A DNA stretch of 64,000 bases from Armigeres subalbatus (taxonomy: Eukaryota; Arthropoda; Insecta; Diptera; Culicidae), in the NCBI RefSeq assembly GCF_024139115.2, contig NC_085140.1, positions 45,664,180-45,728,179 of the forward strand, written 5' to 3'. The number at the start of each line of letters is the position of its first letter. Within the stretch, counting starts at the first letter, position 1. The notes beneath the pieces are model-generated. The model made no database searches and was not told the DNA's origin. It saw nothing but the letters and a program-made list of their open reading frames with translations. A program made the position numbers and the translations under genes. Positions 42,550 through 54,377 of this stretch are shown here, piece by piece.

Positions 42550-42852
42550 GTTGTCGTTGCCAGTCCATCTCAACGTGAGTCCATTGTGTCCGTTTGTTCA
42601 TGTCGTTTATTCAATGATCGTTGCATTGTTCGGTTGCCATTAATCCGGGTAACGTTGGAGGAATGCCTCCGAGAAGAACAAGTTGTCAGTCGCCATCAGA
42701 CAGCCGTGACGGTTAGGCGCGTACCCCAAACGCCACCGTATGGGCTGCGGATCCGGTGACTGACGAGGGTTTGGTGGAGGGGCTGGGAATCGAACCCATG
42801 ACCATTCGCTTGTAAGGCGAACGTGTAGCCAACTACGCTACGGGACCCCCCC
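42550..42852 (-). mobile_element. tRNA-derived SINE with Val-like anticodon arm (minus)
   Basis: On the minus strand, GGGTCCCGTAGCGTAGTTGG (A box), an anticodon arm TTCGC-CTTACAA-GCGAA (UAC triplet) and GGGTTCGATTCCC (B box) follow one another as in a tRNA. The acceptor strands (GGGTCCC and CCCCTCC) do not pair and the T stem has a mismatch, so a functional tRNA is unlikely. A tRNA-unrelated tail continues to about 42550. A run of about 12 C at 42846 marks the 5' side. Confidence 0.65.
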
Positions 42853-44046
42853 CCCCTTTGTTTTTATTATGTTATTAATTTTTTGGTTTGGCTTTTAGTC
42901 GCGAGTAAGAGAGTTGACAACTTTGCTTCTCCGCTGACGTTTCGATCCGGGAATGGGTCCTTCTTCAAGGCTCAATGACAGTAAATTTGTTAATTACCGC
43001 TACTATTAAATGGTTTTAACTACTTATAACTGGATGAGCCATCCCTGACCATTGTCAACGCTATTACCCGTGACTAAAAAGTAAAAGCCAATCCGTAAAA
43101 TAAATTTCGATTCGAAATTCACAGTGAAAACTCACTATTCAAACTGTGTCCATTGTGGTACATATAATAAAAATTGTGTACGAAAGATGTACGTGGTAAT
43201 ATATTTTTTGTAACACCGGGAGTATGCACCGAACGTAATCTATTCTTTTCGATGAGTGCGCAGCACACCCAAGTTGTTGTCGCCGCAGCGCGCCGGATGC
43301 TTTAAAAGCATTCTTTGCCGCCCACTTCTCTTCTACGCTACCATCTTCCAGAATATCCACTAACCGAGTTCTGAATTCTTCAACGAACAAACCCTCTACA
43401 GCTGGATCTGCTTGTCAGTCTGATTTGATAATCGCCTCCTCTACGATAATTCACGACGCCTGATTGAAGCAAGGGCCAATCCGTGGATGCCATGGAAATA
43501 CGCGACATATCAGTCACTCACCGATCCAATCTGCAACCAGACACCTGAGAAGACATCTTAGATCGTGTGAGGCAACAAACGTCGTGCATGAGCTGAAATG
43601 ACCTCGTTACCCCATTACAGATACTAATAACAGATACTAATACAGGGGGGCAGTACACCCGCGCATGTTTCTTGCATTAACGAGCAACTTTAGAGTTCAT
43701 CAGCAAAAACAGCACTTTCCAAAAAGGTAAAACAAAATATTCTACAGGAATAAATATTATTTTCTTCTTCTGTCACCGCCCCCTCGATTTTTTGTGGCTT
43801 TATTTTATTATTTGAGGGGGGAATTCAAAATTTGATTGGAAAAATAAATATTGAGCTTTCCCGAAAATTTTTTTAAGAAAACTGATGAGTTCTATTATTT
43901 TTTATTATTTTATATTTATACAAATATTCTTTTTCTTTGCTTTCTCTAAACATTCGTTGCAATCATTTTCCAAAAAAAAAATCAAATTTTTCATGAAACA
44001 ATTGCAAACATTGATTTTTTTTTGTTTTCTTGTTTTTTTTAATGTC
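42853..44046. other. Unassigned DNA
   Basis: AT-rich and non-coding, apart from the possible LINE remnant at 43139-43390. The 42898-42990 stretch (GAGAGTTGACAACTTTGCTT, CGTTTCGATCCGGGAATGGG) looks like a decayed dispersed repeat. T-rich runs dominate 43880-44040. Confidence 0.4.
43139..43390 (-). pseudogene. Possible LINE endonuclease-linker remnant
   Basis: The minus-strand frame begins FVEEFRTRLVDILEDGSVEE and KWAAKNAFKASG, which resembles the segment after the SDH motif in RTE-like pol proteins (RF..L......V...W...K.A....A). The rest is not recognisable. A weak call resting on one motif. Confidence 0.35.
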
Positions 44047-44052
44047 CGCATA

Positions 44053-45605
44053 CAGGGTGGCCACTGAAATTCGATTTTTAAATTCCCGGTTTTTTCCCGC
44101 TTTTCCCGATAAATTTTGTCAAATTTTCCCGGTTTTTTTTACGTGGAAAAAATTGTTTTTGAACTTTAATTCGGTGTTTTATTTTCTACCCAGTTAGTTT
44201 TTATATCGAAGGTCAGTTTTTATATCGAAGTAACTGTTAATTCGTAACAAAATATTAAATTACCAACAATATGTTATGCCAAATACTTTGATCAACAGGG
44301 CACTTGATCAATGTACTAATACCACATTAGCACCTAATTACAATTGATTTTTTTCTTAGTTTTTTTTTTCTTGATTGAAATACTTTCGTAAGTTTCTGAC
44401 AGAACCAATGTACATTGTATGCTAGTCTAGTGTGGTTCTGTTTTCTAAGAGCATAATATTCACAGAAAGCAATGAAGTTTAAAATCATGATAGTTGGATG
44501 GTAACTTTTTGTTCCAAATTTGGTATTTTTTCGTTTCATTTTTTTAGAAAATCAAACATCTAAAGCAGCCCTGGAGTCAAAACAAACGACGGTATCTTAA
44601 AATATAGCCGGAATATTTTTAATGTTTAGCTCTCGGTTTGATCTTATTCAGACTATTTAAACAAATATATCTTCTTGGGTAAACTGATAAGGCTTTTCAA
44701 ATTATCGCAAAATTATATGAGCAAAGACATAATTCACTCTTATAAAATAAATAAAATTAAATCGATGTTTTTAACTAAGAGAACTTAGCAATGAAGAAGT
44801 AAAGCAGTGTATAATCTCATCAAAGTTATTGATATTGCTTTTCTCAAAAACACAAAATTATAAAACAACTAATTTGAATACAGCTTCCACTCGAAGGCTT
44901 GTTTCTGATCAACATAATTATTTTGTTTTCGAAAATAGATTTAAGCACATTCTGGGCAATCCGAACATACGATTCGTAATTGATTCAATTTTACATGTTA
45001 GATTTCTAGGATATTATTTTCTTTTTTCAGTGTTCTATCCATTAAAATAAAATATTGAATTTATTATTGAAAAATTTGAAAGTTGTTGGATTATCAAAGT
45101 TTTGGAACATATGTAACAAGTTAAAAAATATCTTAGAGTATATCTTGCACCATCCATTTGGTTAGTTGTGGAAACATACTAAAATAAAGGCATTTTCCTC
45201 TTTGAAATATTACAATCGAAAGCACGAAGTATAAAAATACCATTTTCAATTATTTGTAGAATTTTATAATAAAATATGTCTCTCAAAATTGATATCAAAA
45301 TGATCTAGTTACAACACAAACTGGATTTGGAAAAAGGTCTACTTAATTTTTGTACCTAACACACACACATCATGTACTAAAATCATATAATTCAGCTGGA
45401 ATGCGACTGAGTAATAAATATTAAAGGGTAATTTTTTTTTGCTATATCAACTTCATTGAAAACTTTGAAGAGTTTTGAATGTAACTTGACGAAAATTTAT
45501 TTTTTCCCGGTACATGTCCAGAATTCCCGGTTTTTCCCGCTTTTTTTCCCGGTGACTTCAATTTCCCGTCTTTTTCCCGTTTTTCCCGGTTTGGTGGCCA
45601 CCCTG
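44053..45605. mobile_element. TIR element CAGGGTGGCCAC...GTGGCCACCCTG
   Basis: Twelve-base perfect inverted ends are followed on both sides by runs of TTCCCGG/TTTTTCCCGC motifs (44080-44135 and 45505-45590). The direct repeat CGCATA (6 bp) flanks it at 44047-44052 and 45606-45611. The CAGGGTGGCCA start is common in hAT-like elements, but a 6-bp duplication is unusual for them, so the superfamily stays open. The 1,553-bp interior is AT-rich without a transposase frame. Confidence 0.8.
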
Positions 45606-45785
45606 CGCATACCACCCTCCACGGATAATAATAATGGTTGTGCATATGCATATTGCATATTGGTGGTAAGAGTTTGTGTAAAAATATGAGGCTGTGGGTT
45701 TAAATCAAGATTGGACCACCGTTCTAACGAACAATCAGTAGGTCGGCTATCTAAAACGCTCAAAAAGATATCTTATATTACAATT

Positions 45786-46053
45786 GAGGGGGTTAGAATC
45801 AGATGGGTGCAAGTGACATTTTGGTAAAAATTGAGTTGACTACAGCAAAAAATGCTTTGGATATAAAGCTTTGCAGCAATATGTTGATATAATTTGTACG
45901 TTGTTTAGAAAAAAATGTGAAAATTCACAGAAAATTAGTAATTTTTGAACTTCCATACAATTTGTATGGAGCAAAAAATATTGAAAAACTTTGCACCCGT
46001 TTTTCTCAAAACTAACTTTTTGTCACTTACACCCCTTTGCGTTTGACCCCCTC
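45786..46053. mobile_element. MITE with GAGGGGGT ends
   Basis: The left end (A)ATTGAGGGGGTTAGAATCA ... GTGCAAGTGACA pairs imperfectly with the right end TGTCACTTACACCCC ... GACCCCCTCAATT. AATT lies outside both ends and may be a 4-bp duplication or an extension of the inverted repeat. About 270 bp, non-coding, with a TACAATTTGTA palindrome in the loop. Confidence 0.72.
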
Positions 46054-48137
46054 AATTTGCTTGTCCTTAGATACATTAATTCCACTATAAAGTCATCCTA
46101 AGATGTTGAAAACATGGCCCAATCGTACCCCTATTTGGCCTATTGTCGAGTCGAAGACATTCCACTAAAAATCTCCAAATAATTTCCCGGTCAAGTCTCT
46201 ATATTTTTCATCCATCTTGAGCCAGATAACACCACTTACTGGCAACCCTACCGTACATATGTAGATGGATCGTTTATGTTTCTTTCCGGCAGCACCTTGA
46301 GGAAGGGGTGCCCCTGTAAGTTGGGCACGAAGCGGTATTATGTTGCAAATGAAAGATTATTAAAAATCAACTACCCAACAGCATAGGCTGCAACAGTTCC
46401 TTCACAGTCCAGTCCAGCAGAAGCTTTATTGCCAAACGTGTGAATTAACCATACGTACGTATAGCTACACTTTTAGTAAGCTTGCAATTATCCGAGAGCC
46501 TACAGTAAGTATAGATTATGAAGCCTAGGAAAGACTAGGCGATTGCGGACGCGTGTGCAAAGTCAATCACGTAGGAAAGGTAATTGTGTTTATGCTGGGA
46601 AAGGTTCCTTCGGGGCTTGCGCATGATCGCCAGGATCACGCAAACGAGCGAACGCCACATGGCTGCATGCAGCTTCGTTGGCGCTTTAACGTTTAAGAAA
46701 CATGCATTGGTTATTGTCGATTTAATGGGATTGCGTTTTGTAAACGCCACGCCGTTGTTTGTTTTCAGTCAATTTGAGTGCCGTGCGGTTTGTTGCGGGA
46801 CGGTTCGATGATGGGTGTACCCAACCCATATATAATGCTGTGAAACGGAAGTGAAGGTTTATTTGTTTTTAATGCTAGCTACGATTTTACGTAATTAGTA
46901 AAATTCTCGTAAAAGTTTGTTACTATCTGCAAACGCTGAAAGATATTGTTCAAACAATTCCGAAAACTCCAACCGGATAGGATTACATAATGCCGGAAAG
47001 CTTAATTCCGCACACCCACCCGAAATTATGACCCACGTGACTTGTTTGACCACCGAGCTCCAATTCGTAATCATCGCGAGCAAGCGTAGGGGTTAGTAGA
47101 AAATGCATAAATTCCGTCTAATCTCTGAAGCAACAAGAGCGGCCCAACGCAAGCTCAACAGTTCGTCGTCACCCCACGTTCGTAGCCGGAAAAGGCGAGA
47201 TTTTAGGGCTGTCTGAGGTAATTGTTTGTTTACGGTGTGAAGACCGTGGGACAGTTTTACTGTGCTGGCTATATTAGTTAATCGTGCTTAAATACCTACT
47301 TATAATTTTGAACCGAAATCATCGCTCGAGTTGATAAATTGTCACCAAGTCATCATCAGTATTGCCACCCCATTTCTCATAACAGCGTGGTTGAGATGCG
47401 AAAACGCGATCTTTGAAGATCGTACACGGCTTATTGAATTCAACAGGTTTATCGTCGCCGCCCGCCAGCGCACAGAAGGACCAATCTTCAAAAAGACGGT
47501 CAAAAACCATTTTTTCAAAATGATCCAAATTGATAACTTGAGTCATGGGTTGTTAGTAGAATACTTGACGATGATCTAAACATAGTTTTGAGTAATTTTA
47601 TTCGGGTGGATCTTACCTTTGCAGTCAATACAAGTTGAGCATGTTGTCGATTTTTAATTCTGTTAAATCTTGTAACATTTATCTTACTGTTCATTATGTT
47701 GGCCACAACGTATACATCGCCCAAACCTATTATATTTGGCACCATTACAAAGTGTAGCCTTAAAACTAATGAAGCCACGCTTAAACGTTCGTAAATTAAT
47801 TTTGATCGCGCAGAAAGTACTCGGTCTTTATTATGTATAAAATTATTATTGTATTATCTTCTTGCGGTATTCATTGTAAAATTCAAAAAGGTACCCATCG
47901 GTACCCATCAATGAAATTCACACTGTAGCTTCATTTTTCTTGTCAGGAATCCAATCCTGAAGAAATTAGGTTCCGCCACCCTCCGCCCGCTCAGTTATTT
48001 CGGTTTTACTGACGGTGGTCCTTTCGGTCTTGCCAATCAATTTTGATAAGTGCAGCAACGCACAATTTGTTTTTACTTCTCTTTCTACTTCTCATTTGCC
48101 TTAATGCAATGGTGTGACATCAGCTTAAAATTGTCTA
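46054..48137. other. Unassigned DNA
   Basis: No gene, array or TIR pair recognised in about 2 kb. A CATATATAA motif at about 46829 could be a TATA box, but no frame over 85 codons follows on either strand. This is the longest stretch without identified repeats. Confidence 0.4.
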
Positions 48138-48309
48138 GGGGTCGTACACTTATTACGTGAGCATTTTTTTTCTGGAGTTTTCGACTCCCCCTCCCTCATG
48201 TAAGATTTTTTACAAACAAATGTTTTTTATTTACATGGTGCGTAAGAAAACGACAGAAGTCAACCCCCCCTCCCCCTTAAGTGCTTACGTAATATGTGTA
48301 CGCCCCCCA
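48138..48309. mobile_element. Short MITE GGGGTCGTACAC...GTGTACGCCCC
   Basis: GGGGTCGTACACTTATTACG at the left and, inverted, GGGGGGCGTACACATATTAC at the right give ~25-bp termini with few mismatches. C-rich blocks (ACTCCCCCTCCCTC and CAACCCCCCCTCCCCC) lie on each side. About 170 bp, with no coding capacity. A target duplication is not evident. Confidence 0.75.
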
Positions 48310-49727
48310 GCACAATTTGTTTTTGTCTCACGCATACTGTTGTTAAGGAAATCCCACGTGATCATTAGTTCCTAAGGCTTTTGCGCTCTGAGATTTTGAA
48401 AATATTGATAATGAAAGTAGGATAAACTATCAAGTCATGTTATGTCTAGTCGCAATGGATAATTTCGGGAGAGGATTTTATTTTATTCCTTACTTCTTAT
48501 TTTCCAAACTTACTCTGTAAAAATATCATGAGTTTTTCACATGAACCGGAATATCAAGTAATTGCGCCTCTACAGCTTTACTTCGGTTAAGGACGAAACA
48601 AAACCTATTCCATATGTTTACAATTTCTAACAATAAACTTTTCCTTAACACTGCGGTGAGGCGGCTGAAATCGGTAATTAAATACCCGTGGAAATGCTCA
48701 TAGAAAGAGAACTCTACATTGGCGGCGCCAGCCATTAATATTTGATGGACACCACTTGGTGCAAGCACGTTGTCTTAGAGAACTATAGCGTGCTTGCGAC
48801 GACTGGTGCCCCACCTCTCGCTGCGATAGTTGGACTTTAGCTTACGGATCGTTGATGCCGAGAAGAGGAACCATCTATTCAATGAAAAATCACAATATGT
48901 GGCCTGCTAGGCCATTTTATTCACTTCTAACATTTATGACCGTCTTTTTTGGGATTGGTCCCACTGTGCAGCGGTTGCGGTCAAGGTGTCAAGTGATGCA
49001 TTCACTTTGTTCACAGTCACAATCAAGTGTTGTTTTTTTTTTTGGTGGGCAATTTAAATTTAGTTAGACTGTTAGGGTATGTTGCTTCTTCCCTTGTTCG
49101 CTGGTTTGGTCTTTGGAGTGAATTGTAGATTGTAAATAACACGATGTGGTAAATTTACGAGAAGCCGTGATCCGAAGCGCAGCAACCGAACAGGTGTTGT
49201 TATAAATTTCACAGGTGTTGGGAGTTCACCCTAATTGCCTTGATCTCTGGCATAGTGGTGTAACGTGACGATATGATCTCATAGGTCAACCATAATTTTG
49301 TGGGAACAGCTGAGGAACTGCATCAGCTATGGAAAATGTTTCTAAGCTGCTGTGCTTAGCTATTTTAAGATTGGTGTAGCTACTGGTAAGGATGGTTTTT
49401 ATCATTTAGTTATTAGGGTTCAATCATTAAAAAGTTTGTCAATTAAACTCATTTGTAATTGTAATTGTAAATTAAAGTGATGAATAGATACTTATTCAAT
49501 ATGAAATGAAACTACTGTGAGCCTCAATATTGACAAGGAAAATTATTGGGCGCCACCTAACTCAACGATTTTCCAGGATGCTTTCTTTGTACTGGCTGCG
49601 TTTGTGTTCGATTAGATTAGAGTAGATTAAAAACTGCTAAAAAATATCTCAATTACTTTCAAATTCGGCAAACCAGTTCCTTCATAGACAAACATCATTG
49701 CACTACTTCTCTAAGTTCTCTTACTTG
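48310..49727. other. Unassigned DNA with one MITE arm
   Basis: At 49387-49452 a single arm of the CAAGGATGTTATC family can be read: AAGGATGGTTTTTATCATTT, AGTTATTAGGGTTCAATCA and AAAAGTTTGTCAATTAAACT. No opposite arm follows. The rest holds no recognisable gene or repeat. Confidence 0.5.
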
Positions 49728-50189
49728 CTTTACAGCAGCGGTCTCAACCAGGGGTACATGTACCCCTGGGGGTACCTTTGCTGGCCCAGGAGGTACCTCG
49801 GACAAAAATGCGTAATGGCGGATCTATTACAATTCCTATCAAAACTTATTGATAAAGTTTTGATAATTGTGTAACTTTTTTATTTCAAAACTTTGTCCTG
49901 TACATAATAATCGAAAGTCTATGTATTGTCAGATTTTCTGGATATGATACACTGCGCGGCGTTTGTAATGTTCTCAAATGGGTACTTGCACAAAACTTCA
50001 CGCGGCGAATGACTGTCGAAAGGTACGGCCGCGCCAAACGATACACCGCAATGCTATTCAGGCTGGGTGACAAATGATCGAAAGAACAAAACGTTGAATA
50101 AACAAATTTAAAAAATGTCAATGCAATCTACCAATCCGAAACAAATTATTGATTAGCATGTTAACAACATACTTCTGAACTAAAATCTA

Positions 50190-51380
50190 AAGTCTTAAGA
50201 TACAGAAGCCTCTATTTGAGAGGCATAAAGGCTTTATTTTAAAAGCTCAGTTGCTTCATTGCAAGAGAATTTGAAGCATCCTTCTAAGCTTCTCGGAAGC
50301 CTCCATCCAAGCAGCTCGAAGCCTTCTTTATAGAGGCTCGGAAGCCTCTTCTCAAGAGGTTCGGAAGCCTCATTTCAAGAGATTTGGAACCCACCTTCAA
50401 GAGGCTCGTAAGCCTCCTTTTAAGTGGCTCGGAAGCCTCTTTTCAAGTGGCTTGCAAGCTTCTTCGAGTGGCGTGGTAGCCTAGTTTCAAGATGCTCGGA
50501 ATTATGTGTTCAAGAGGCATATAAGCGTTCTTTCAAGATGCTGAGGAGCCTCCTTTTAAGTGGATCGAAAGCTGCCTTTCAAGTAGTGTCTGCAGCCTCC
50601 CTACTAGATGCTCGGAAACCTTTCTTAGAAAGACCTAGAAGCCTCCTTTCAAGAGGCTTGAAAGACTTTTTTTTTAAACGCGAGGATTCATACTTTCAAG
50701 AAGCTCGGAAGCTTCCCTTCAATAGGTTCGGAATTTTTCTTTCAAGAGGCTTGGAAGCATACTTTCAAGAGGCTCAGAAGCCTCTTTTCAAAAAGCTCAG
50801 AAGTCTCATTTTAAGTGGCTCGAAAGCCGCTTTTCAAGAGGCTCTGAAGCGAGATACTCGGAAGCCTCACTTCAAGAAGATCGGTAGCATTCCTTCGAGA
50901 GGCTCGGAAGAATCTCTTCAAGAGGCAGAGGCACGGAAGCTTCCCTTTAAATAGCACAACATTCTTCTTCCAAGAGGCATGGAAGTGTATTTTCAAGATA
51001 CTCAGAAGCCTCTATTTGGCTCGCAAGTCGCTTCGATAAGGCTATGACGCCTCCCTTCATGAAGATAGGAAGCTTCCCTTGACGCCCTCGGAATTCTCTC
51101 AAGAGGCTTTGAAGCATACGTTCAAAATGCTTACAAGCCTCCTTTTAAGCGGCTCTGAAGCCTCTCTTTAAGGGCTCAAAAGCCACCTTTCAAGAGGCCC
51201 GTAAGCTTCCCTTGATAAGGCACCAAATTCTTCCTCCAAGAGGCTTGGAAGCGTACTTTCAAGATGCTTAGAGACCTCCTTCTAAGTGGTTTAAAAGCCG
51301 TTGTCAAGAGGCTCTGAAGCCTGTCTTTAGGATGCTCGGAAGCTTCCCTTCAAGAGGATCGGAAGCCTTCTCTCAAGAGG
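50190..51380. repeat. ~23-bp AAGAGGCTCGGAAGCCTCC minisatellite (left part)
   Basis: About fifty degenerate units of roughly 23-24 bp (AAGAGGCTCGGAAGCCTCC plus TTTC) run head to tail. Each unit holds GAGGCT-CGGA-AGCCTC, a 6-bp stem with a 4-base loop, so single-stranded copies would form rows of small hairpins. Frames stay open over long stretches (e.g. 50424-50954 on plus), but the repeated EARKPPFKRLGS peptide simply mirrors the unit. Confidence 0.92.
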
Positions 51381-51388
51381 CTCTGGAG

Positions 51389-52779
51389 TAGGGTGTCCCA
51401 AAATTGGACCAAGCCTGGGATTTTGGGGGCTCAACCTTCAAATGTAAATTTAGGGTATAACAAAAGAAAAATTGTTCTACGAAAACTCTGGGAAATGACG
51501 TTTAGGGGTGGCCCCGACGCGTTTTATGAAAAAAGTGCATTTTTTATAGGTAACATCGAAAATACCGGTATATCGGAAAGAAATTCGATGAAACCCATCC
51601 ATTTTATATTTTTTACATTTAACTTAGGGTCTATACTTTATGGTAAAACTTTGATACCGCATGTTTTAGCTCTATATATTTTTCACTGATGCTTTAAATG
51701 CCCAAAAATGATGAATTTTTCCTTATATTTTTTTATTAATGCATCCAAAACGGGTATCCATCATAATGCTTTCGAAACTAGATATACATAGAAAGATGGG
51801 GAATTTTATAACGAATATTTTGCTAAAAATAGCAACCTCCTATCTCTATCCGTTTAAAAGTTATTCACGATTTACTGCAGCTTGGAAAAATACTTTTTGA
51901 AATTTCGGATCATAATACCTGGATCATGTTTAAGTAAAGAAACGCCTACTTTTCCATACCAACCAAATGAGTGCTTTAATAACCAATATAGCATTCATAT
52001 GAGTTGCATAAAATTGATTTTAATACTTATTTGAGTGTTATAATGGAAACCCAACGATGGACCAGCAGTAACATGACTGACTACAAATTGTTCAGTTAGT
52101 CTGGGTGAGTGCTCAAATAGATTGATGAATATGGTTTCAAAACTACCCATAGGTAGGTTCAGTTTTCGTGTCATCTTGATTTTTTGCAAGAACGATCATG
52201 TGAAGCAAATCCAACTAGATCATTTTGATATCGATTTGTCATATTTTACGCCATATTGAAGCTCATTTTACGCCATTGCAAAAAATAGTGTGTGCAACTA
52301 ATTGCAAAACTCGATTTTATCAGCACTCGTAGTATTTATCTCATTCGGCAAGCCTCGTTGGATAAACGTACAACCATGCTGATTAAATCATCCTTTTGCA
52401 AGCATTATGATGGATACCCGTTTTGGATGCATTAATAAAAATGTTAAGAAAAATTCATCATTTTGGGCATTTAAAGCATCATTGAAAAATATATATATAC
52501 GTAAAACATGCCGTATCAAAGTTTAACCATAAAGTATAGACCCTAAGTTAAATGTAAAAAATATAAAATGGATGGGTTTCATCGAATTTCTTTCCGATAT
52601 ACCGGTATTTTCGATGTTACCTATAAAAATGCACTTTTTCATAAAACGCGTCGGGGCCACCCCTAAACGTCATTTCCTAGAGTTGTCGTAGAACAATTTT
52701 TCTTTTGTTTTACCCTAAGCTTTCATTTGAAGGTTGAGCCCCCAAAATCCCAGACTTTGTCCAATTTTGGGACACCCTA
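51389..52779. mobile_element. Fold-back MITE TAGGGTGTCCCAAAATTGG with 8-bp TSD
   Basis: The terminal inverse pair TAGGGTGTCCCAAAATTGG / CCAATTTTGGGACACCCTA extends into arms of about 390 bp that match nearly completely (51389-51775 with 52395-52779). The duplication CTCTGGAG is exact (51381-51388 and 52780-52787) and is minisatellite sequence, so this element inserted into the array. The loop (~620 bp) has no gene. The end sequence groups it with the MITE at 36107. Confidence 0.94.
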
Positions 52780-52787
52780 CTCTGGAG

Positions 52788-53035
52788 CCTCCTTTCAAAG
52801 GGCTCGAAAGCCGCCTTTCAAGAGGCTCGGAAGCCTCCATTCAAGAAGTTGGAAAGCTTTCCTTGAAGAGACTGAAAACTATTTTTTCAAGGGGCTTGGT
52901 AGCATACTTTCAAAAAGCTCAGAAGCCTCCTTTCAAGAGGCTCTGAAGCTTCCCTTCAAGATGCTCGAAAGCCTCTCTATTATAGGCTTGGAAGCCTCCC
53001 TTCAAGAGGCTCGGAAACCACCAATAGTTAAATAA
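52788..53035. repeat. ~23-bp minisatellite (right part)
   Basis: This continues the 50190-51380 array after the nested MITE, with the same GGCTCGGAAGCCTCC units and register. It ends about 220 bp before the right hAT terminus. Confidence 0.9.
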
Positions 53036-53274
53036 GGCCTGTAGGAAGCTTGATGTATAAATTTTCTTTCAATTGGAATTTTCACGGTATGATGCAAATT
53101 TCAGCCAACTTAATGGAGAGCTATACATCCCGTTTGTTTTCTGTTTCATTTTTCATATATCTACGCTTATTTTTATTTACAGCAGAAAAAATAGAGGGTA
53201 CTTTATTTAATGCAGAAGTTCGAAGGGGTACCTCTCAGGAAAAAGGTTGAGAACCGCTGCTTTACAGAATGGAC

Positions 53275-54240
53275 TTTCAAATTGCTACGGGTGCTACTGT
53301 TTTAAGTTACAGTTACAGTTACAGTCAACGTTTCGTAACAATAGGCCTTGAAGTCTACACGCATAACCAAAGGACTGTTATCTCTTTTTAAAAATGGTTC
53401 ACGTCCTAAAGCCTGTCCACGTTAAATCTCGGACACAATAATAAATCACTGAGACGATCAATTTACATGGCAGCTGAATCTCTTCGTTTTATGTGACATT
53501 TTCAGCATGTTTTAGTTGTCGTCTAAATTCATAAAATGGCAATAAATCATTTGGACATTATCAGACTGTCCGAAATATAACGTGGACAGGCTTAATTCGA
53601 TCTAATGAACCAAAGTGGATACCCTTTCAATAGCTGTTCCTTTCCATTGCATTCAAGAATTCCCTGGAGTATAGGACTTGAGGTCTACAACCAAGGTTGA
53701 CAATCTTGAGGTCGTAACCAAAGGTTTATTATCTATTTTCTGAAAATAGTTCATGCTCTATTTGATCTATGAATCCAAATTTAATATGCCTTCAATAGCT
53801 ATTCCCCTCCAGGTGCTCCAAGAATCATTGAAATATACTACCAGGTTTTGTTCTATTATTGGCAGGGGGTTTTTGTCGACCAAATTTTATGAAAGGCAGG
53901 CAGTATAGGCCTCGGATTTACACGCGTAACGAAAGGTCTGTTTTTTAATGGTTCATGCTCTTTCTAATCCGTACGACTGGAGCTGCCTTCAATAACCGTT
54001 CCGTTCCAGGTCATCCAAGAATTCCATGAAGTATGGGTTATATGGAATTTTAAACGCGTAGAAAAACAAACAGGTTTCTCTTTTCATAATAGTTTGTGGC
54101 CTTTTTGATTCAAAGTATCATACAAGAATTCCCTGGAGCACATGAAGCATGTTTCTCTTTTCATAATAGTTTGTGGCGTTTTTGATTCAAAGAATCATAC
54201 AAGAATTCCCTGGAGCACATGACCGTACGCATGACCAGAA
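53275..54240. repeat. Degenerate ~150-bp repeat, forward copies
   Basis: The motif CAAGAATTCC(C/A)TGGAGTATAGG, followed by CTTGAGGTCTACACGCGTAA, CCAAAGGTCTGTT, TCTTTTTA and GGTTCATGCTC, recurs at about 53340, 53653, 53818, 53905, 54007, 54122 and 54199. Substitution levels are high. Related copies lie at 41826, 42360, 58640 and, inverted, 59415-60130. Function unknown; no gene. Confidence 0.75.
54074..54222. repeat. Recent 77-bp tandem duplication
   Basis: GTTTCTCTTTTCATAATAGT...CCTGGAGCACATGA at 54074 is repeated at 54151 with only a few differences (GGCCTTTTT/GGCGTTTTT and AGTATCA/AGAATCA). It is much younger than the surrounding degenerate units. Confidence 0.88.
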
Positions 54241-54263
54241 GTCTCTAATAACTTAAAAAAATG

Positions 54264-54377
54264 CCGTCTAAGACGAATTAAGTACTCTCCATTTAATTCC
54301 ACTAGTTAATTTTCGTTATCTTTGCAGATAACGAAAATTAACTAGTGGAATTAAATGGAGAGTACTTAATTTGTCTT
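54264..54377. repeat. Hairpin with ~57-bp arms, split by a LINE
   Basis: CCGTCTAAGACGAATTAAGT...TTTTCGTTATC (54264-54320), loop TTTGCA, then the inverse GATAACGAAAA...ACTTAATTTGTCTT (54327-54377). The inverse is completed after the LINE by AGACGG at 57838-57843. When the LINE is removed the palindrome is nearly perfect. A similar arm occurs near 42100. Confidence 0.9.

Larger units (their letters stand above)
49736..53259. mobile_element. hAT element carrying a minisatellite, perfect 8-bp TSD
   Basis: Ends CAGCGGTCTCAACC and GGTTGAGAACCGCTG are inverted. GGGGTACCT-type subterminal repeats lie at both sides (ACCCCTGGGGGTACC and AGGGGTACCTC). The duplication CTTTACAG is exact (49728-49735 and 53260-53267). 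CAG(C)GGTTCTCAACC termini are characteristic of hAT elements. No transposase frame remains. Most of the 3.5 kb is a GAGGCTTCC minisatellite split by a nested 1.39-kb fold-back MITE. Confidence 0.93.

Noticed and set aside
42774..42852. Functional tRNA-Val gene on the minus strand
   Set aside because: The acceptor strands do not pair, the T stem has a mismatch, and a SINE-like tail follows. Listed as a SINE instead.
50424..50954. 176-codon frame in the GAGGCTTCC array
   Set aside because: The peptide is a degenerate translation of the 23-bp unit. No codon or domain signal suggests a gene.
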